DNA from: Sipunculus nudus
Taxonomy: Eukaryota > Annelida > Sipuncula > Golfingiida > Sipunculidae
Direction: 5' to 3'
DNA: 64,000 bases
Assembly: GCA_026874595.1 (NCBI GenBank)
Contig: CM049318.1
Span: 40,776,456 to 40,840,455 of the forward strand
Shown here: positions 1-10,896 of the stretch, in pieces
Layout: each line of letters begins with the position of its first letter
How positions within the stretch are numbered: the first letter of the stretch is position 1
Program-made: the position numbers and the translations under genes
Notes under the pieces: generated by a model
Databases searched by the model: none
The model's input: only the letters and a program-made list of their open reading frames with translations
Told to the model about the DNA's origin: nothing

Positions 1-345
1 ATGCCAGTTCTTATCAGGCTTCACTGGCTGCCTGTTACATAGTGCAATCTTTAAAATGCTTCTTTTCACCTTTCAAGCTTTAAATGAACAAGTACAAAAA
101 TATAATCCTCTTGTGCTGACAACATCCTCTCCAATCAACAGTCTCTAATTCTCAGATAAATTTCTTTAGTCTTTGCTTTAAGGGCCAGTTAGCCACATTA
201 GGTTAGGAGGCTTTGCTGATCCTGTGGTTAAGATGCAGAATCTCTTGCCATTTCACTTTGGAACATGTCTGTAAAGGACCCTTAATGATAAATTAAACGA
301 AGAACCATCTTAGGATATGCCTTAGTCTTTTTAAATAGCTATTAG
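1..345 (+). pseudogene. Decayed non-LTR retrotransposon (LINE) 3' fragment
   Basis: Bases 4-50 translate to a run containing the LHWLPV motif, which is diagnostic of the C-terminal part of CR1/L2/Rex-like LINE reverse transcriptases, followed by frames resembling the usual FKILL...ALN continuation. Near 208-250 a frame reading FADPVVKMQNLLP resembles the family's conserved AF...LWNSLP block. Stops and frameshifts occur throughout, so this is an inactive relic cut by the window edge. The family assignment rests on these two motifs only. Confidence 0.5.
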
Positions 346-1160
346 TAACATTGCAATTATAATTCTTCTTCTTATTATAATTATTATTACTGGTTTTGCT
401 ATTCTTTACAGTTCACATACCATTTTCTTTATAATTTTGAAAGAATCTTAAGAAATAAAATTTTTGTTGGCTTCTTCCACAAAATAAAATTGTTTTTTTT
501 TTACAGATTAAATCTCTATATTTTCTATATGTAACAGATTTTAAGTTGCTTTTCATTAGGTCTTGTTTCACAAAAATATATTTGGCCCTTGTTGCCTTTC
601 ATCCAAAACAGTCTTTATCTATCTTTCCTCCGTTTAAATTGCTGTAATGCCTGTTTAAGTTGTTTTGTTATTGGCTGGAACAGTTGTAATTTCATTTTTT
701 TCATTTAGTTTAGTGTGTCATGTAATTGTTTTCATAACTTATTTCTTGGTAAGTTTCATAATAATACTCTCTTACAAAAATATATATCTTTTCTATATCT
801 TTTTATATAGTCTTTTCTATATCACATTAAAGTACAGTCAGGTTAAGTTTATCTACTTGTTTATAAAAGATACTGGATAATTTTCATTAACCAATTCTTC
901 CCAAAATATCCAGGAAAATCTGATATAATATATAACATTTGCTATTTTCTACATGAAAGTTACATTGTAATCTTAATGAATATTCCCACACAGTAATCAT
1001 TTTAGTGAGACTTTGATAAATATTTATAATGTTAAACTGAAATAATTACATTGATGGTCAGCTTGAGAGTATTTTGTTGATTGATGGTCTGTAGGTTTTA
1101 GAACTAGATTTTGGTCATGGATCTTCAAGGGAAATCCACAAGAACAGTTGTCTTCTAACT
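346..1160. other. AT-rich non-coding stretch
   Basis: No gene is recognised. The 71-codon frame at 665-880 is a hydrophobic by-product of T-rich sequence without splice sites or a motif. It presumably lies in an intron of the Ral-type gene whose terminal exons follow. Confidence 0.4.
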
Positions 1161-1343
1161 ACAGTGGTACCTGTGTACAAACCACCTGTCTTATAAGACA
1201 ACCTGTCTATTAAGACCGTCCATGAGTGAACCAAATGTATTCTTGTTCGTTATAACTGACCTGTCTAATTAGATAACCTAACCTGTGAATTAAAACCAGT
1301 ATCGGACACTCCCACAAGCAGTCTTATTACACAGGTTTCAATG
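1161..1343. mobile_element. MITE-like element with short terminal inverted repeats
   Basis: The left end reads CAGTGGTACCTGTGTAC and the right end TTACACAGGTTTCAATG; the reverse complement of the right end matches the left over most of 15 bases. The interior repeats ACCTGTCT/TAAGAC-type words several times. The size of about 180 bp and lack of coding capacity fit a non-autonomous DNA transposon resembling CAGTGGAACCTGT-ended repeats of many invertebrates. The exact superfamily and target duplication are not clear. Confidence 0.45.
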
Positions 1344-1675
1344 AAGATGTTATTTCAGATTACCAAAATCTTTGAGATCTTATAAATACTTTTGAAAAAG
1401 TGTAGAGCATTGTATAATTAAAGGTTATTCGGGAGTTCTAACAACCAATCTCTCACTAAATTTTAATTAAACAGTCCTTTCTTTTTAATTTGAATAAAGC
1501 TCAATAAAGATATGTTATTTTGCACATAACTGAGCTTATGATGTGACTTTTTCACCTTCTTTTCTTTTTTTTAAAGATTTTATTAACTGGTTTGCTTTTT
1601 TTTGTTAACAAAAGACTAAGGCATGTGTTTATAGGAGTGATACCAGAACTGTATGCATGTGCTCTTGACTTGTAG

Positions 1676-1810
1676 GTGTTTTTCGATTTAATGCGCTTGA
1701 TCCGATCCAAGAAACAGGCTTCACAGGTGGCTGCTGGGGGCAAAAAACAACCGAGCGGGAAGCCCCATAACAAGAGAGAACACAGAAAGAAGAAATGCAT
1801 CATTTTGTAA
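1676..1810 (+). CDS. Ral: Ral-type small GTPase, alternative terminal coding exon 1 (CAAX CIIL)
   Basis: The exon follows an AG acceptor at 1674-1675 and stays open for 44 codons to TAA. It begins VFFDLMRLIR, the final alpha-helix of the G domain of Ral GTPases (RalA has VFFDLMREIR at the same place, which is also an exon start). The remainder is a hypervariable tail with scattered lysines, a HRKKK basic cluster and the CAAX box CIIL. In this family a terminal Leu directs geranylgeranylation, and the basic patch helps membrane targeting. GTP-binding and switch exons are not in the window, so the product is partial. A second exon beginning with almost the same ten residues lies 9 kb downstream, which points to alternative 3'-terminal exons. 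R-Ras and Rap are less likely because their equivalent helices differ (FYDLVR-type). Confidence 0.8.
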   Translation: MFFDLMRLIRSKKQASQVAAGGKKQPSGKPHNKREHRKKKCIIL

Positions 1811-2478
1811 ACTAGCTCCTCCACTTAGCTGGTCGTGTCATGTGCAACCAAAGGTGCTTCTTAGTTTCAGTTCTGCCAGCTGATTTGCTGACCGCTGTCT
1901 GGCTCACGCTGTCCCCGTGCACGCTTCATCATTACCCATTACTCACATAAGCTCGACTGGGGTTGTTGACAACTACTGAATGCACATTTCACAGTATCTT
2001 TAGAAATTTAGCTTGAGATTGTCACCTACAAAATCTTCTTTCATAGGTATGGTTTATTAATTTGCATTTAAATTTATTTTTTAACCAAAACAGCATTAAA
2101 GTTAGTGTAGCTGTAAATATGCTAGACTTCTTTGAATTATACTCAGAGTATGTAAGATCTTTTAGTATGAAAATATCTAAATTTTACAGAAAAGAAATGT
2201 GAAACGTCAATTTTATCTCAGACATGTTTACAAACCTAGCTTGTGTGACCAACATTTGTAAAATGTCTTTGTAAGACCATACCAAAAAGAACTTATTCAG
2301 CAGAATTGCGGCTAATATTTTCAGTAAATCAAACTGAAGAGCTCTAAGTCCTTGATATTTTTGACTTTTTGGCGATAAGGCCTTGATCCCTTTGGCAATA
2401 TTATTACATATAAATAACGCACAATTTTCTGTTCACAGAAGCCCATTGAACATTAATTAAATGTTTTGTTCTTCTGAT
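1811..2478 (+). other. Probable 3' UTR of terminal exon 1, then intron
   Basis: The sequence directly after the first Ral stop codon is AT-rich without open frames. An ATTAAA-type polyadenylation word occurs at about 2094, but no strong AATAAA site is close by. No other gene is seen. Confidence 0.35.
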
Positions 2479-5400
2479 GGACCATTCAGGAAGTGTGACA
2501 TAGGTCTTGATCTTTCCTGCAAACTAATGAATCATTCAGGAATCGTGACATAGGTCTTGATCATTCTTGAAAACTGATTAACATACAGAAATTGTGTCAT
2601 AAGTATTGATCTTCCGAGCAAAATAATGAACCATTCAGGAATTGTGACATAGGTCTTGATTCTACCTGCAAACTGATGAGCCAATCAGGAAGTGTGACAT
2701 AGGTATTGATCGTTCCTGCAAACCAATGAACCATTTAGGAATTGTGACTTAGGTATTGATCCTCCCTGCAAACTGATGAACCATTCGGGAATTGTGTCAT
2801 AGGTCGTGATCTTTCCTGCAAACTGATGAACCATTCAGGAAGTGTGACATAGGTCTTGATCTTTCCTGCAAACTGTTGAACCTTTCAGGGAGTGTGACAT
2901 AGGTCTTGATCCTTCATGCAAACTGATGAACCATTCAGAATTTGTGACACAGGTCTTGATCGTTCCTGCAAACTGATGAACCAGTTGGGAAGTGTGACAT
3001 AGGTATTGATCCTCCCAGCAAAATAATGAACCATTCTGGAAGTGTGACATAGGTCTTGATCCTCCCTGCTTGATCCTCCCTGCAAACCGATGAACCATTC
3101 AGGAAGTGTGACATAGGTCTTGATCTTTCCTGCAAACTGATGAACCAATTAGGAAGTGTGACATAGGTCTTGATCCTCCGAGCAAACTAATGAACCATTC
3201 AGGAATTTTGACATAGGTCTTGATCCTACCTGCAAACTGATGAATCATTCAGGAATTGTGACATAGTACTGATCCTTCCTGCAAACTGATGAACCATTTA
3301 GGCATTGTGACATAGGTCTTGATCCTTCCTGCAAACTGATGAACCATTCAGAAAATGTGTCATAGGTCTTGATCCCTCCTGTAAACTAATGAACCATTCA
3401 GAAATTGTGTCATAGGTCTTGATCCGTCCTGCAAACTGATGAACCATTCAGGAAGTTTGACATAGGTACTGATCTTTCCTGCAAACTGATGAACCATTCA
3501 GGAAGTGTGACATAGGTCTTGATCCTTCCTACAAACTGATGAAACATTCAGGAATTGTGACAAAGGTCTTGATCCTTCCTGCAAACTGATGAACCATTCA
3601 GGAAGTGTGTCTTAGGTCTTGATCCTTCCTGCAAACTGATAAACTATTAAGGAATTGTGATAAACATACATATCCCTCCTACAAACAGATGAACAGTTTA
3701 GGAATTGTGACATAGGTACTGATCTTTCCTGCAAACCAATGAACCATTCAGGAATTGTGACTTAGGTATTGATCCTCCCTGCAAACTGATGAACCATTCA
3801 GGAATTGTGTCATAGGTTTTGATCTTTCCTGCAAACTGATGAACCATTCAGGAAGTGTGAAATAGGTCTTAATCCTTCCTACAAACTGATGAAACATTCA
3901 GGAATTGTGACAAAGGTCTTGATCCTTCCTGCAAACTGATGAACCATTCAGGAAGTGTGCCTTAGGTCTTGATCTTTCCTGCAAACTGATGAACCATTCA
4001 GGAAGTGTGTCTTAGGTCTTGATCCTTCCTGCAAACTGATGAACCATTCAGGAAGTGTGTCTTAGGTCTTGATCCTTCCTGCAAACTGATAAACTATTCA
4101 GGAATTGTGATAAACATACATATCCCTCCTACAAACTGATGAACAGTTTAGGAATTGTGACAAAGGTACTGATCTTTCCTGCAAACCAATGAACCATTCA
4201 GGAATTGTAATATAGGTACTGATCCTTCTTGCAAACTGGTGAACCATTAAGGAATTGTGACATATGTCTTGATCCTTCCTGCCAACTGATGAACCATTCA
4301 GGAATTGTGACATATGTCTTGATCCTTCCTGCAAACTGATGAACCATTCAGGAATTGTGACATAGGTCTTGATCCTTCCTGCCAACTGATGAACCATTCA
4401 GGAAGTGTGACATAGGTACTTATCCTTCCTGCAAACTGATGAACCATTCAGGAATTGTGACATAGGTCTTGATCCTTCCTGCCAACTGATGAACCATTCA
4501 GGAAGTGTGACATAGGTACTTATCCTTCCTGCCAACTGATGAACCATTCAGGAATTGTGACATAGGTCTTGATCCTTCCTGCAAACTGATGAACCATTCA
4601 GGAAGTGTGTCTTAGGTCTTGATCTTTCCAGCAAACTGATGAATCATTCAGGGAGTGTGTCTTAGGTCTTGATCTTTCCTGCAAACTGGTGAACCATTCA
4701 GGAAGTGTGACATAGGTCTTGATCCTTCCTGCAAACTGATGAATCATTCTGGAAGTGTGTCTTAAGTTTTGATCTTTCCTGCAAACTGATGAACCATTCA
4801 GGAATTGTGACATAGGTCATGATCCTTCCTGCAAACTGATGAATAATTCAGGAAGTTGACTTAGGTACTGATCCTCCCTGCAAACTGATGAACCATTCAG
4901 GAAGTGTGACATAGGTCATGATCCTTCCTGCAAACTGATGAATAATTCAGGAAGTTGACTTAGGTACTGATCCTCCCTGCAAACTGATGAACCATTCAGG
5001 AAGTGTGACATAGGTCTTGATCCTTCCTGCCAACTGATGAACCATTCAGGAAGTGTGACATTGGTCTTGATCCTCCCTGCAAACTGATGAACCATTAAGG
5101 AATTGTGACATATGTCTTGATCCTTCCTGCAAACTGATGAACCATTCAGGAATTGTGACATAGGTCTTGATCCTTCCTGCCAACTGATGAACCATTCAGG
5201 AAGTGTGACATAGGTACTTATCCTTCCTGCAAACTGATGAACCATTCAGGAATTGTGACATACGTCTTGATCCTTCCTACAAACTGATGAAACATTCAGG
5301 AAGTGTGTCTTAGGTCTTGATCTTTCCTGCAAACTGATGAACCATTCAGGAATTGTGACATAGGTCATGATCCTTCCTGCAAACTGATGAACCATTCAGG

Positions 5401-7486
5401 AAGTGTGACATAGGTCTTGATCCTTCCTGCCAACTGATGAAACATTCAGGAAGTGTGTCTTAGGTCTTGATCTTTCCTGCAAACTGATGAACCATTCAGG
5501 AATTGTGACATAGGTCATGATCCTTCCTGCAAACTGATGAACATTCAGGAAGTGTGTCTTAGGTCTTGATCTTTCCTGCAAACTGATGAACCATTCAGGA
5601 ATTGTGACATAGGTCATGATCCTTCCTGCAAACTGATGAACCATTCAGGAATTGTGACATAGGTCTTGATCCTTCCTGCCAACTGATGAACCATTCAGGA
5701 AGTGTGACATAGGTACTTATCCTTCCTGCAAACTGATGAACCATTCAGGAATTGTGACATACGTCTTGATCCTTCCTACAAACTGATGAAACATTCAGGA
5801 AGTGTGTCTTAGGTCTTGATCTTTCCTGCAAACTGGTGAACCATTCAGGAAGTGTGACATAGGTCTTGATCCTTCCTGCAAACTGATGAATCATTCAGGA
5901 AGTGTGTCTTAGGTCTTGATCTTTCCTGCAAACTGATGAACCATTCAGGAATTGTGACATAGGTCATGATCCTTCCTGCAAACTGATGAATAATTCAGGA
6001 AGTTGACTTAGGTACTGATCCTCCCTGCAAACTGATGAACCATTCAGGAAGTGTGACATAGGTCTTGATCCTTCCTGCCAACTGATGAACCATTCAGGAA
6101 GTGTGACATTGGTCTTGATCCTCCCTGCAAACTGATGAACCATTAAGGAATTGTGACATATGTCTTGATCCTTCCTGCAAACTGATGAACCATTCAGGAA
6201 TTGTGACATAGGTCTTGATCCTTCCTGCCAACTGATGAACCATTCAGGAAGTGTGACATAGGTACTTATCCTTCCTGCAAACTGATGAACCATTCAGGAA
6301 TTGTGACATAGGTCTTGATCCTTCCTGCAAACTGATGAACCATTCAGGAAGTGTGTCTTAGGTCTTGATCTTTCCTGCAAACTGATGAATCATTCAGGAA
6401 GTGTGTCTTAGGTCTTGATCTTTCCTGCAAACTGGTGAACCATTCAGGAAGTGTGACATAGGTCTTGATCCTTCCTGCAAACTGATGAATCATTCAGGAA
6501 GTGTGTCTTAGGTCTTGATCTTTCCTGCAAACTGATGAACCATTCAGGAATTGTGACATAGGTCATGATCCTTCCTGCAAACTGATGAATAATTCAGGAA
6601 GTTGACTTAGGTACTGATCCTCCCTGCAAACTGATGAACCATTCAGGAAGTGTGACATAGGTCTTGATCCTTCCTGCCAACTGATGAACCATTCAGGAAG
6701 TGTGACATAGGTCTTGATCCTTCCTGCCAACTGATGAACCATTCAGGAAGTGTGACATTGGTCTTGATCCTCCCTGCAAACTGATGAACCATTAAGGAAT
6801 TGTGACATATGTCTTGATCCTTCCTGCAAACTGATGAACCATTCAGGAATTGTGACATAGGTCTTGATCCTTCCTGCCAACTGATGAACCATTCAGGAAG
6901 TGTGACATAGGTACTTATCCTTCCTGCAAACTGATGAACCATTCAGGAATTGTGACATACGTCTTGATCCTTCCTGCAAACTGATAAACTATTCAGGAAT
7001 TGTGATAAACGTACATATCCTTCCTGCAAACTGATGAACAATTTAGGAATTGTGACATAGGTACTGATCTTTCCTGCAAAACGACGAACCATTCAGGAAT
7101 TGTGACTTAGGTACTGATCCTCCCTGCAAACTGATGAACCATTCAGGAAGTGTGACATCTGTCTTGATCCTTCCCGCAAACTGATAAACCATTCAGGAAT
7201 TGTGATACAGGTCTTGATCTTTCCTTGGAACTGATGAACCATTCAGGAATTGTGTCATAGGTCTTTGATCTTTCCTGCAAACTGATGAACCATTCAGGAA
7301 GTGTGACATCGGTCTTGATCCTTCCTGCAAACTGATAAACCATTCAGGAATTGTGATACAGGTCTTGATCTTTCCTGGGAACTGATGAACCATTGAGGAA
7401 TTGTGACATAGGTCTTGATCTTACCTGCAAACTGATGAACCATTCAAGAACTGTGACATAGGTCTTGATCCTTTCTGCAAACTGAT
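2479..7486. repeat. 50-bp satellite array, about 100 units, with higher-order blocks
   Basis: A unit of 50 bp recurs head to tail; it contains GAACCATTCAGGA, GTGACATAGGTCTTGATC and CTTCCTGCAAACTGAT. Individual units carry diagnostic variants (AAGTGTGAC versus AATTGTGAC, CATAGG versus CTTAGG, CAAACT versus CCAACT). Blocks of several variants are themselves repeated: the segment starting near 4916 recurs near 5964, and a third closely related one begins near 6643. Units at the left edge are more diverged than those in the middle. Because 50 is not a multiple of 3, all minus-strand frames cycle with a 50-residue period; these are artefacts, not genes. Confidence 0.95.
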
Positions 7487-8870
7487 ATCATTTCAGATAT
7501 TTTGTCTCAATGCAGAAAAAAACAATACCCTTCACCTAATTATAATTAGTACTGTTTTTCAAGAGGCAGTAGAACAATTCATGTAATGATGTGGCCTAAA
7601 GCAAATAAAAATAAAAAAGGGCAAAATTCTTGACTTTTCTCTCCTCTGATGGATGTACTTTATAGATAATGAGGTAAACATTGAGAAAATAGACCCTGTG
7701 AGGTGTGCTTCATATTTGTCAACAGCCTTTATTGCCTTCAGAGCCCTGGTGTTCCTGTGCTGTTAACCTTGACATTTTCAGACTGTGTGGCGTTGTGTTG
7801 GTTCATTAACTGATGACTTAAACCAGGGTTCACTGTTGTTTTTCTAAAGGAGTTTTCTAGTTGTTTCACTGTCATTTCCTTGAATGTACTCTGTGTTTCA
7901 CATAAATGGTAAATCATTTGTTGTTGGGTTTAATGTTCCTCAGTCTCCTGACATCAGAGTCTTGTAATTAAATAAAAACTAAGTATTTTGTCGACCTTCA
8001 TATTCTTGGATATTTTATAAATATGGAATCAGCATTAAACATCCTTTTTAAATTCCCCAAACATGCATATATATAGGCTGAAGTCTGTGCATTATTATTT
8101 GCATTTTATATGGAAAATCTATAGTTAATAATTTGCAAATTGATAGATGTTTTTTTGGGGGGGAGGGAGGGGTGCTAACAAGGGTTGGTGGTGGGATATT
8201 TCACAGAATTTGTGTTATTATAAACAGGGGCAACCTTTCTTGCAGTTAATCTGGATAAGGGATTTTTTTGTTCACTAAATTGTCATTTTGTGCCATAATT
8301 TCTTGCAATAGTACCACTTGTAATAAGTATGCAAAATGCTTCATGTGGGCTGGAAGTGGGCTAGAGTCAGTTTTGATGTGTTTCAACATTACAGGTAACT
8401 GATGACTAATGGTAAACTGAAATTGAAAGTTTTCATGGTTGGTTTTATATTCTTAATTTCAAAATATAAATAGTTAACACTTAATGCAATGACTACACCA
8501 AAATGTGCAAATGTTGTGTTAATTTGCAGACTGGGTGTGCTCATACCAGTAACTAATACCAGTAGTATTATCATCAAAAGCTCTATATTGTAATATTTCC
8601 AAGCATTTATTTTGTTCATATGCTTCCCTTCTTTGTGGATCTGAGAAAAAAACAAAGTAATCAAACATTTCATAATGTGGTTGATGGCATGTTTTGAGAA
8701 GTCACCACATACCAAAACTTTAAACTTTAAAATTAAATGAACGAGTAACAAAGCTCTCCACAAGATGTCAGTGCAATACTTGACCACATCAATTACACTC
8801 AAGTCAGCTTGAGATGCTGGATCAACTCCAGACAAGTTCCCAACTCTTTGAAAAAAATGCCAAGGATGGG
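7487..8870. other. Non-coding stretch between Ral terminal exons
   Basis: The stretch is AT-rich, with a G-rich tract at 8155-8172. One 148-codon minus-strand frame (8389-8835) has no recognisable domain or splice context and is not called as a gene. Nothing else is identified. Confidence 0.35.
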
Positions 8871-8960
8871 TAATTTTAGCTTAGCCGACTGTTAGTCATC
8901 TGAGCTTAGTGATGTCCGGTAGTCTGTTGTTTTCTGTCCACCATCTAGGTAGTTGTCCAG
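8871..8960 (+). repeat. Truncated head of the AGCTCAGCTGA hairpin repeat family
   Basis: The sequence TTTTAGCTTAGCCGACTG, then TTAGTCATCTGAGCT and a GTCC/GTCTG-rich stretch, is a diverged version of the 5' head seen intact at 17021, 28452 and 35389. The body of the repeat is not convincingly present here, so this is a fragment or an old copy. Confidence 0.5.
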
Positions 8961-9251
8961 ATGTTTATAACTGGAAACAAGTTAAAACTATAATGGCAAC
9001 ATATCTGAATTTTTGCTAACTGTTAGGTGGGGAAGAAATCTCTTTTCATAATGGATATTAGGTCACTCCTGTGGCTCTTCAAATATTTTCCATTCAAAAC
9101 TGCTCAGCTTTAGTCCTTGAAGTAATAGATATATTGATTGTTCCAATTAAGTTTATTGATGTACAAAAAAAAACATTGATTTCTTTTCTGTAAGCTTAGA
9201 TTTAGTTCACTTACCCTCATAGACAACTGGCTGAGTGCCAGGGCCAACAGT

Positions 9252-9254
<3 letters not shown>

Positions 9255-9307
<53 letters not shown>
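9255..9307. repeat. (AT)n microsatellite
   Basis: Uninterrupted dinucleotide run of about 26 units within the Ral-gene intron region. Confidence 0.95.
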
Positions 9308-9316
<9 letters not shown>

Positions 9317-9555
9317 CAGTTTATAATCAGACAGACTGGAGTCTAATGCATATCTAGTTAGCTCTGCAATACTGATTCTGATAAAGCTCCCCCCAAGCAT
9401 ACATCCCCCCCCCTCCCCCCACACCCTGCTCAGCATGGCAACAGCCAATGTCAGGGTCACAGCAGCCAAGCTTCTTCATGTAGTCACTGTATATCATTGA
9501 ATGTAAGCAGCAAGCAGCATCGGCTTCTCAAAGTTAAATTATTGCCTTCTGAGAA

Positions 9556-9690
9556 ATTATGCAAATGATTTATGTAATGAGCTGCGTCATTATGCAAATG
9601 AGTTGAGCAATGAGCTGAGCCATTATGCAGATAAGTATGTGATGAACTGATTCATTATGCAAATGAGTTATAAAATTGGGCTATTGTCTG
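9556..9690 (+). repeat. 33-bp tandem repeat carrying POU-octamer-like sites
   Basis: Four units begin ATTATGCAAATGA or a near match, at about 9556, 9589, 9622 and 9654. ATGCAAAT, the consensus octamer bound by POU/Oct factors, occurs at 9559-9566, 9592-9599 and 9657-9664, with a one-base variant ATGCAGAT at 9625-9632. Each unit also has an ATGAGCTG-type core. It lies about 1.1 kb upstream of the second Ral terminal exon. A regulatory role is inferred only from motif content. Confidence 0.6.
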
Positions 9691-10782
9691 AATGTTGTAA
9701 ATATTCACCTATTTTGGCAAATAGTAACTAACATATTAATAGATTTTGGTCTTTTTATAACACATTATTCAGTGTAGCACTTGTACTGTATGTATGCTGT
9801 AAGAAACTGGTAGTGTGAATATAATCATGATCTGATTATTTCATTTTTGAATGTCTAGTTATTTTGTGTGAGGTATACTTTAATAATGGAGCAAGTAATT
9901 ATTTTTTTTTGGAATAAGAATATAGATTGTAAGTTTACATTGTTCCTTCTTTCTAGAGACAGACCACTATGGGTATTTCTATTCATTTTACATTAAATTG
10001 AAAATAGATCATTATTTTATTTCATGACATTTGGTTCATTTTTAAGAAAAAACACATACAAAGATTTGATTTCTCAGCAAGTGCATCATAAATTGTCTTG
10101 AAATTTGCTGTGAACTTAAAAATTATATTGGCTCTTCCCATAGCAACACCACCTGAAATTATTTTGTTGCACTGCTTACATTTTCAGAAATACTTGAAGT
10201 CATTTAAATATTTGAGCCTGGTGAACAAATGCAAACTTTTAAACTATGTCACCTTTTCAGAATTTCAATGTTTAACATCAGCTTATTAAATACTGAACTA
10301 AAAGACATTCAAAGTCCTCATTTTGTTATTTTAAAACTTTATTTCTCTTGCCATTTACATACAATAAATACTGACATAGTGGTCATTGTCTGATTCAGTC
10401 ATTTAGAAAATAATACAGATTTTAATACAAAGTATGAATAGCAAGTCTTCAAGTGTTACTAGGTTTTGGTAAAAACACTCATACAAGATTTGGTCACTTT
10501 TAAGAAACTGTTTCACTTGTTAAAATAACATGTTCAAATTTGAATTAACCTTTTACTAAAATTTCATATTCATGTATTTTATTGTTATGCATTTCTTCAA
10601 GTTGATTTTACTTTTACACAGTTAATTTATTCAGTTGCATGATTTGCTTACAGTTATTATACCTAAGTTGCAAAGTTGCATGGAGCTGAAGGCTGATATA
10701 TGGTGATAAATATATTTTCTATTTTATGAATGGTTCATTACATTTGTGTCATAGACTAACATACCTTTTATTGTCTTTCTAG

Positions 10783-10896
10783 GTGTTCTTTGATTTAATG
10801 CGGTCTATCAGAGGCATGAAAGACGAAATCGACAAACATCAGAACAACAAACAGAAGAAAAAGAAAGAAAAGAAGAAGAAATGTACAATTTTATAG
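10783..10896 (+). CDS. Ral: Ral-type small GTPase, alternative terminal coding exon 2 (CAAX CTIL)
   Basis: A good polypyrimidine tract and AG acceptor end at 10782; the exon then encodes 37 residues and TAG. It begins VFFDLMRSIR, matching the first exon's start in frame and phase, so either can follow the same upstream exon. The tail differs: a short linker GMKDEIDKHQ, then an almost pure lysine run ending in the CAAX box CTIL, again a geranylgeranylation-type box. Dense polylysine next to the prenylated cysteine resembles K-Ras4B, whereas the 1676-1810 tail is longer and less basic, so the isoforms should differ in membrane affinity. Upstream G-domain exons are outside the window. An alternative reading, two partial tandem gene copies, is less likely because no G-domain exon lies between them. 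Confidence 0.8.
   Translation: MFFDLMRSIRGMKDEIDKHQNNKQKKKKEKKKKCTIL

Noticed and set aside
2835-7393. Many minus-strand frames encoding MVHQFAGRIKTYVT-type repeats
   Set aside because: All lie in the 50-bp satellite; three frames cycle because 50 is not divisible by 3. No start, splice or domain evidence.
2479-7486. CRISPR-like array
   Set aside because: Units abut without unique spacers and the genome is eukaryotic; this is a satellite.
8389-8835. 148-codon minus-strand frame
   Set aside because: Longest frame of the region, but hydrophobic AT-driven composition, no recognised domain and no splice-site support. Translated search would settle it.
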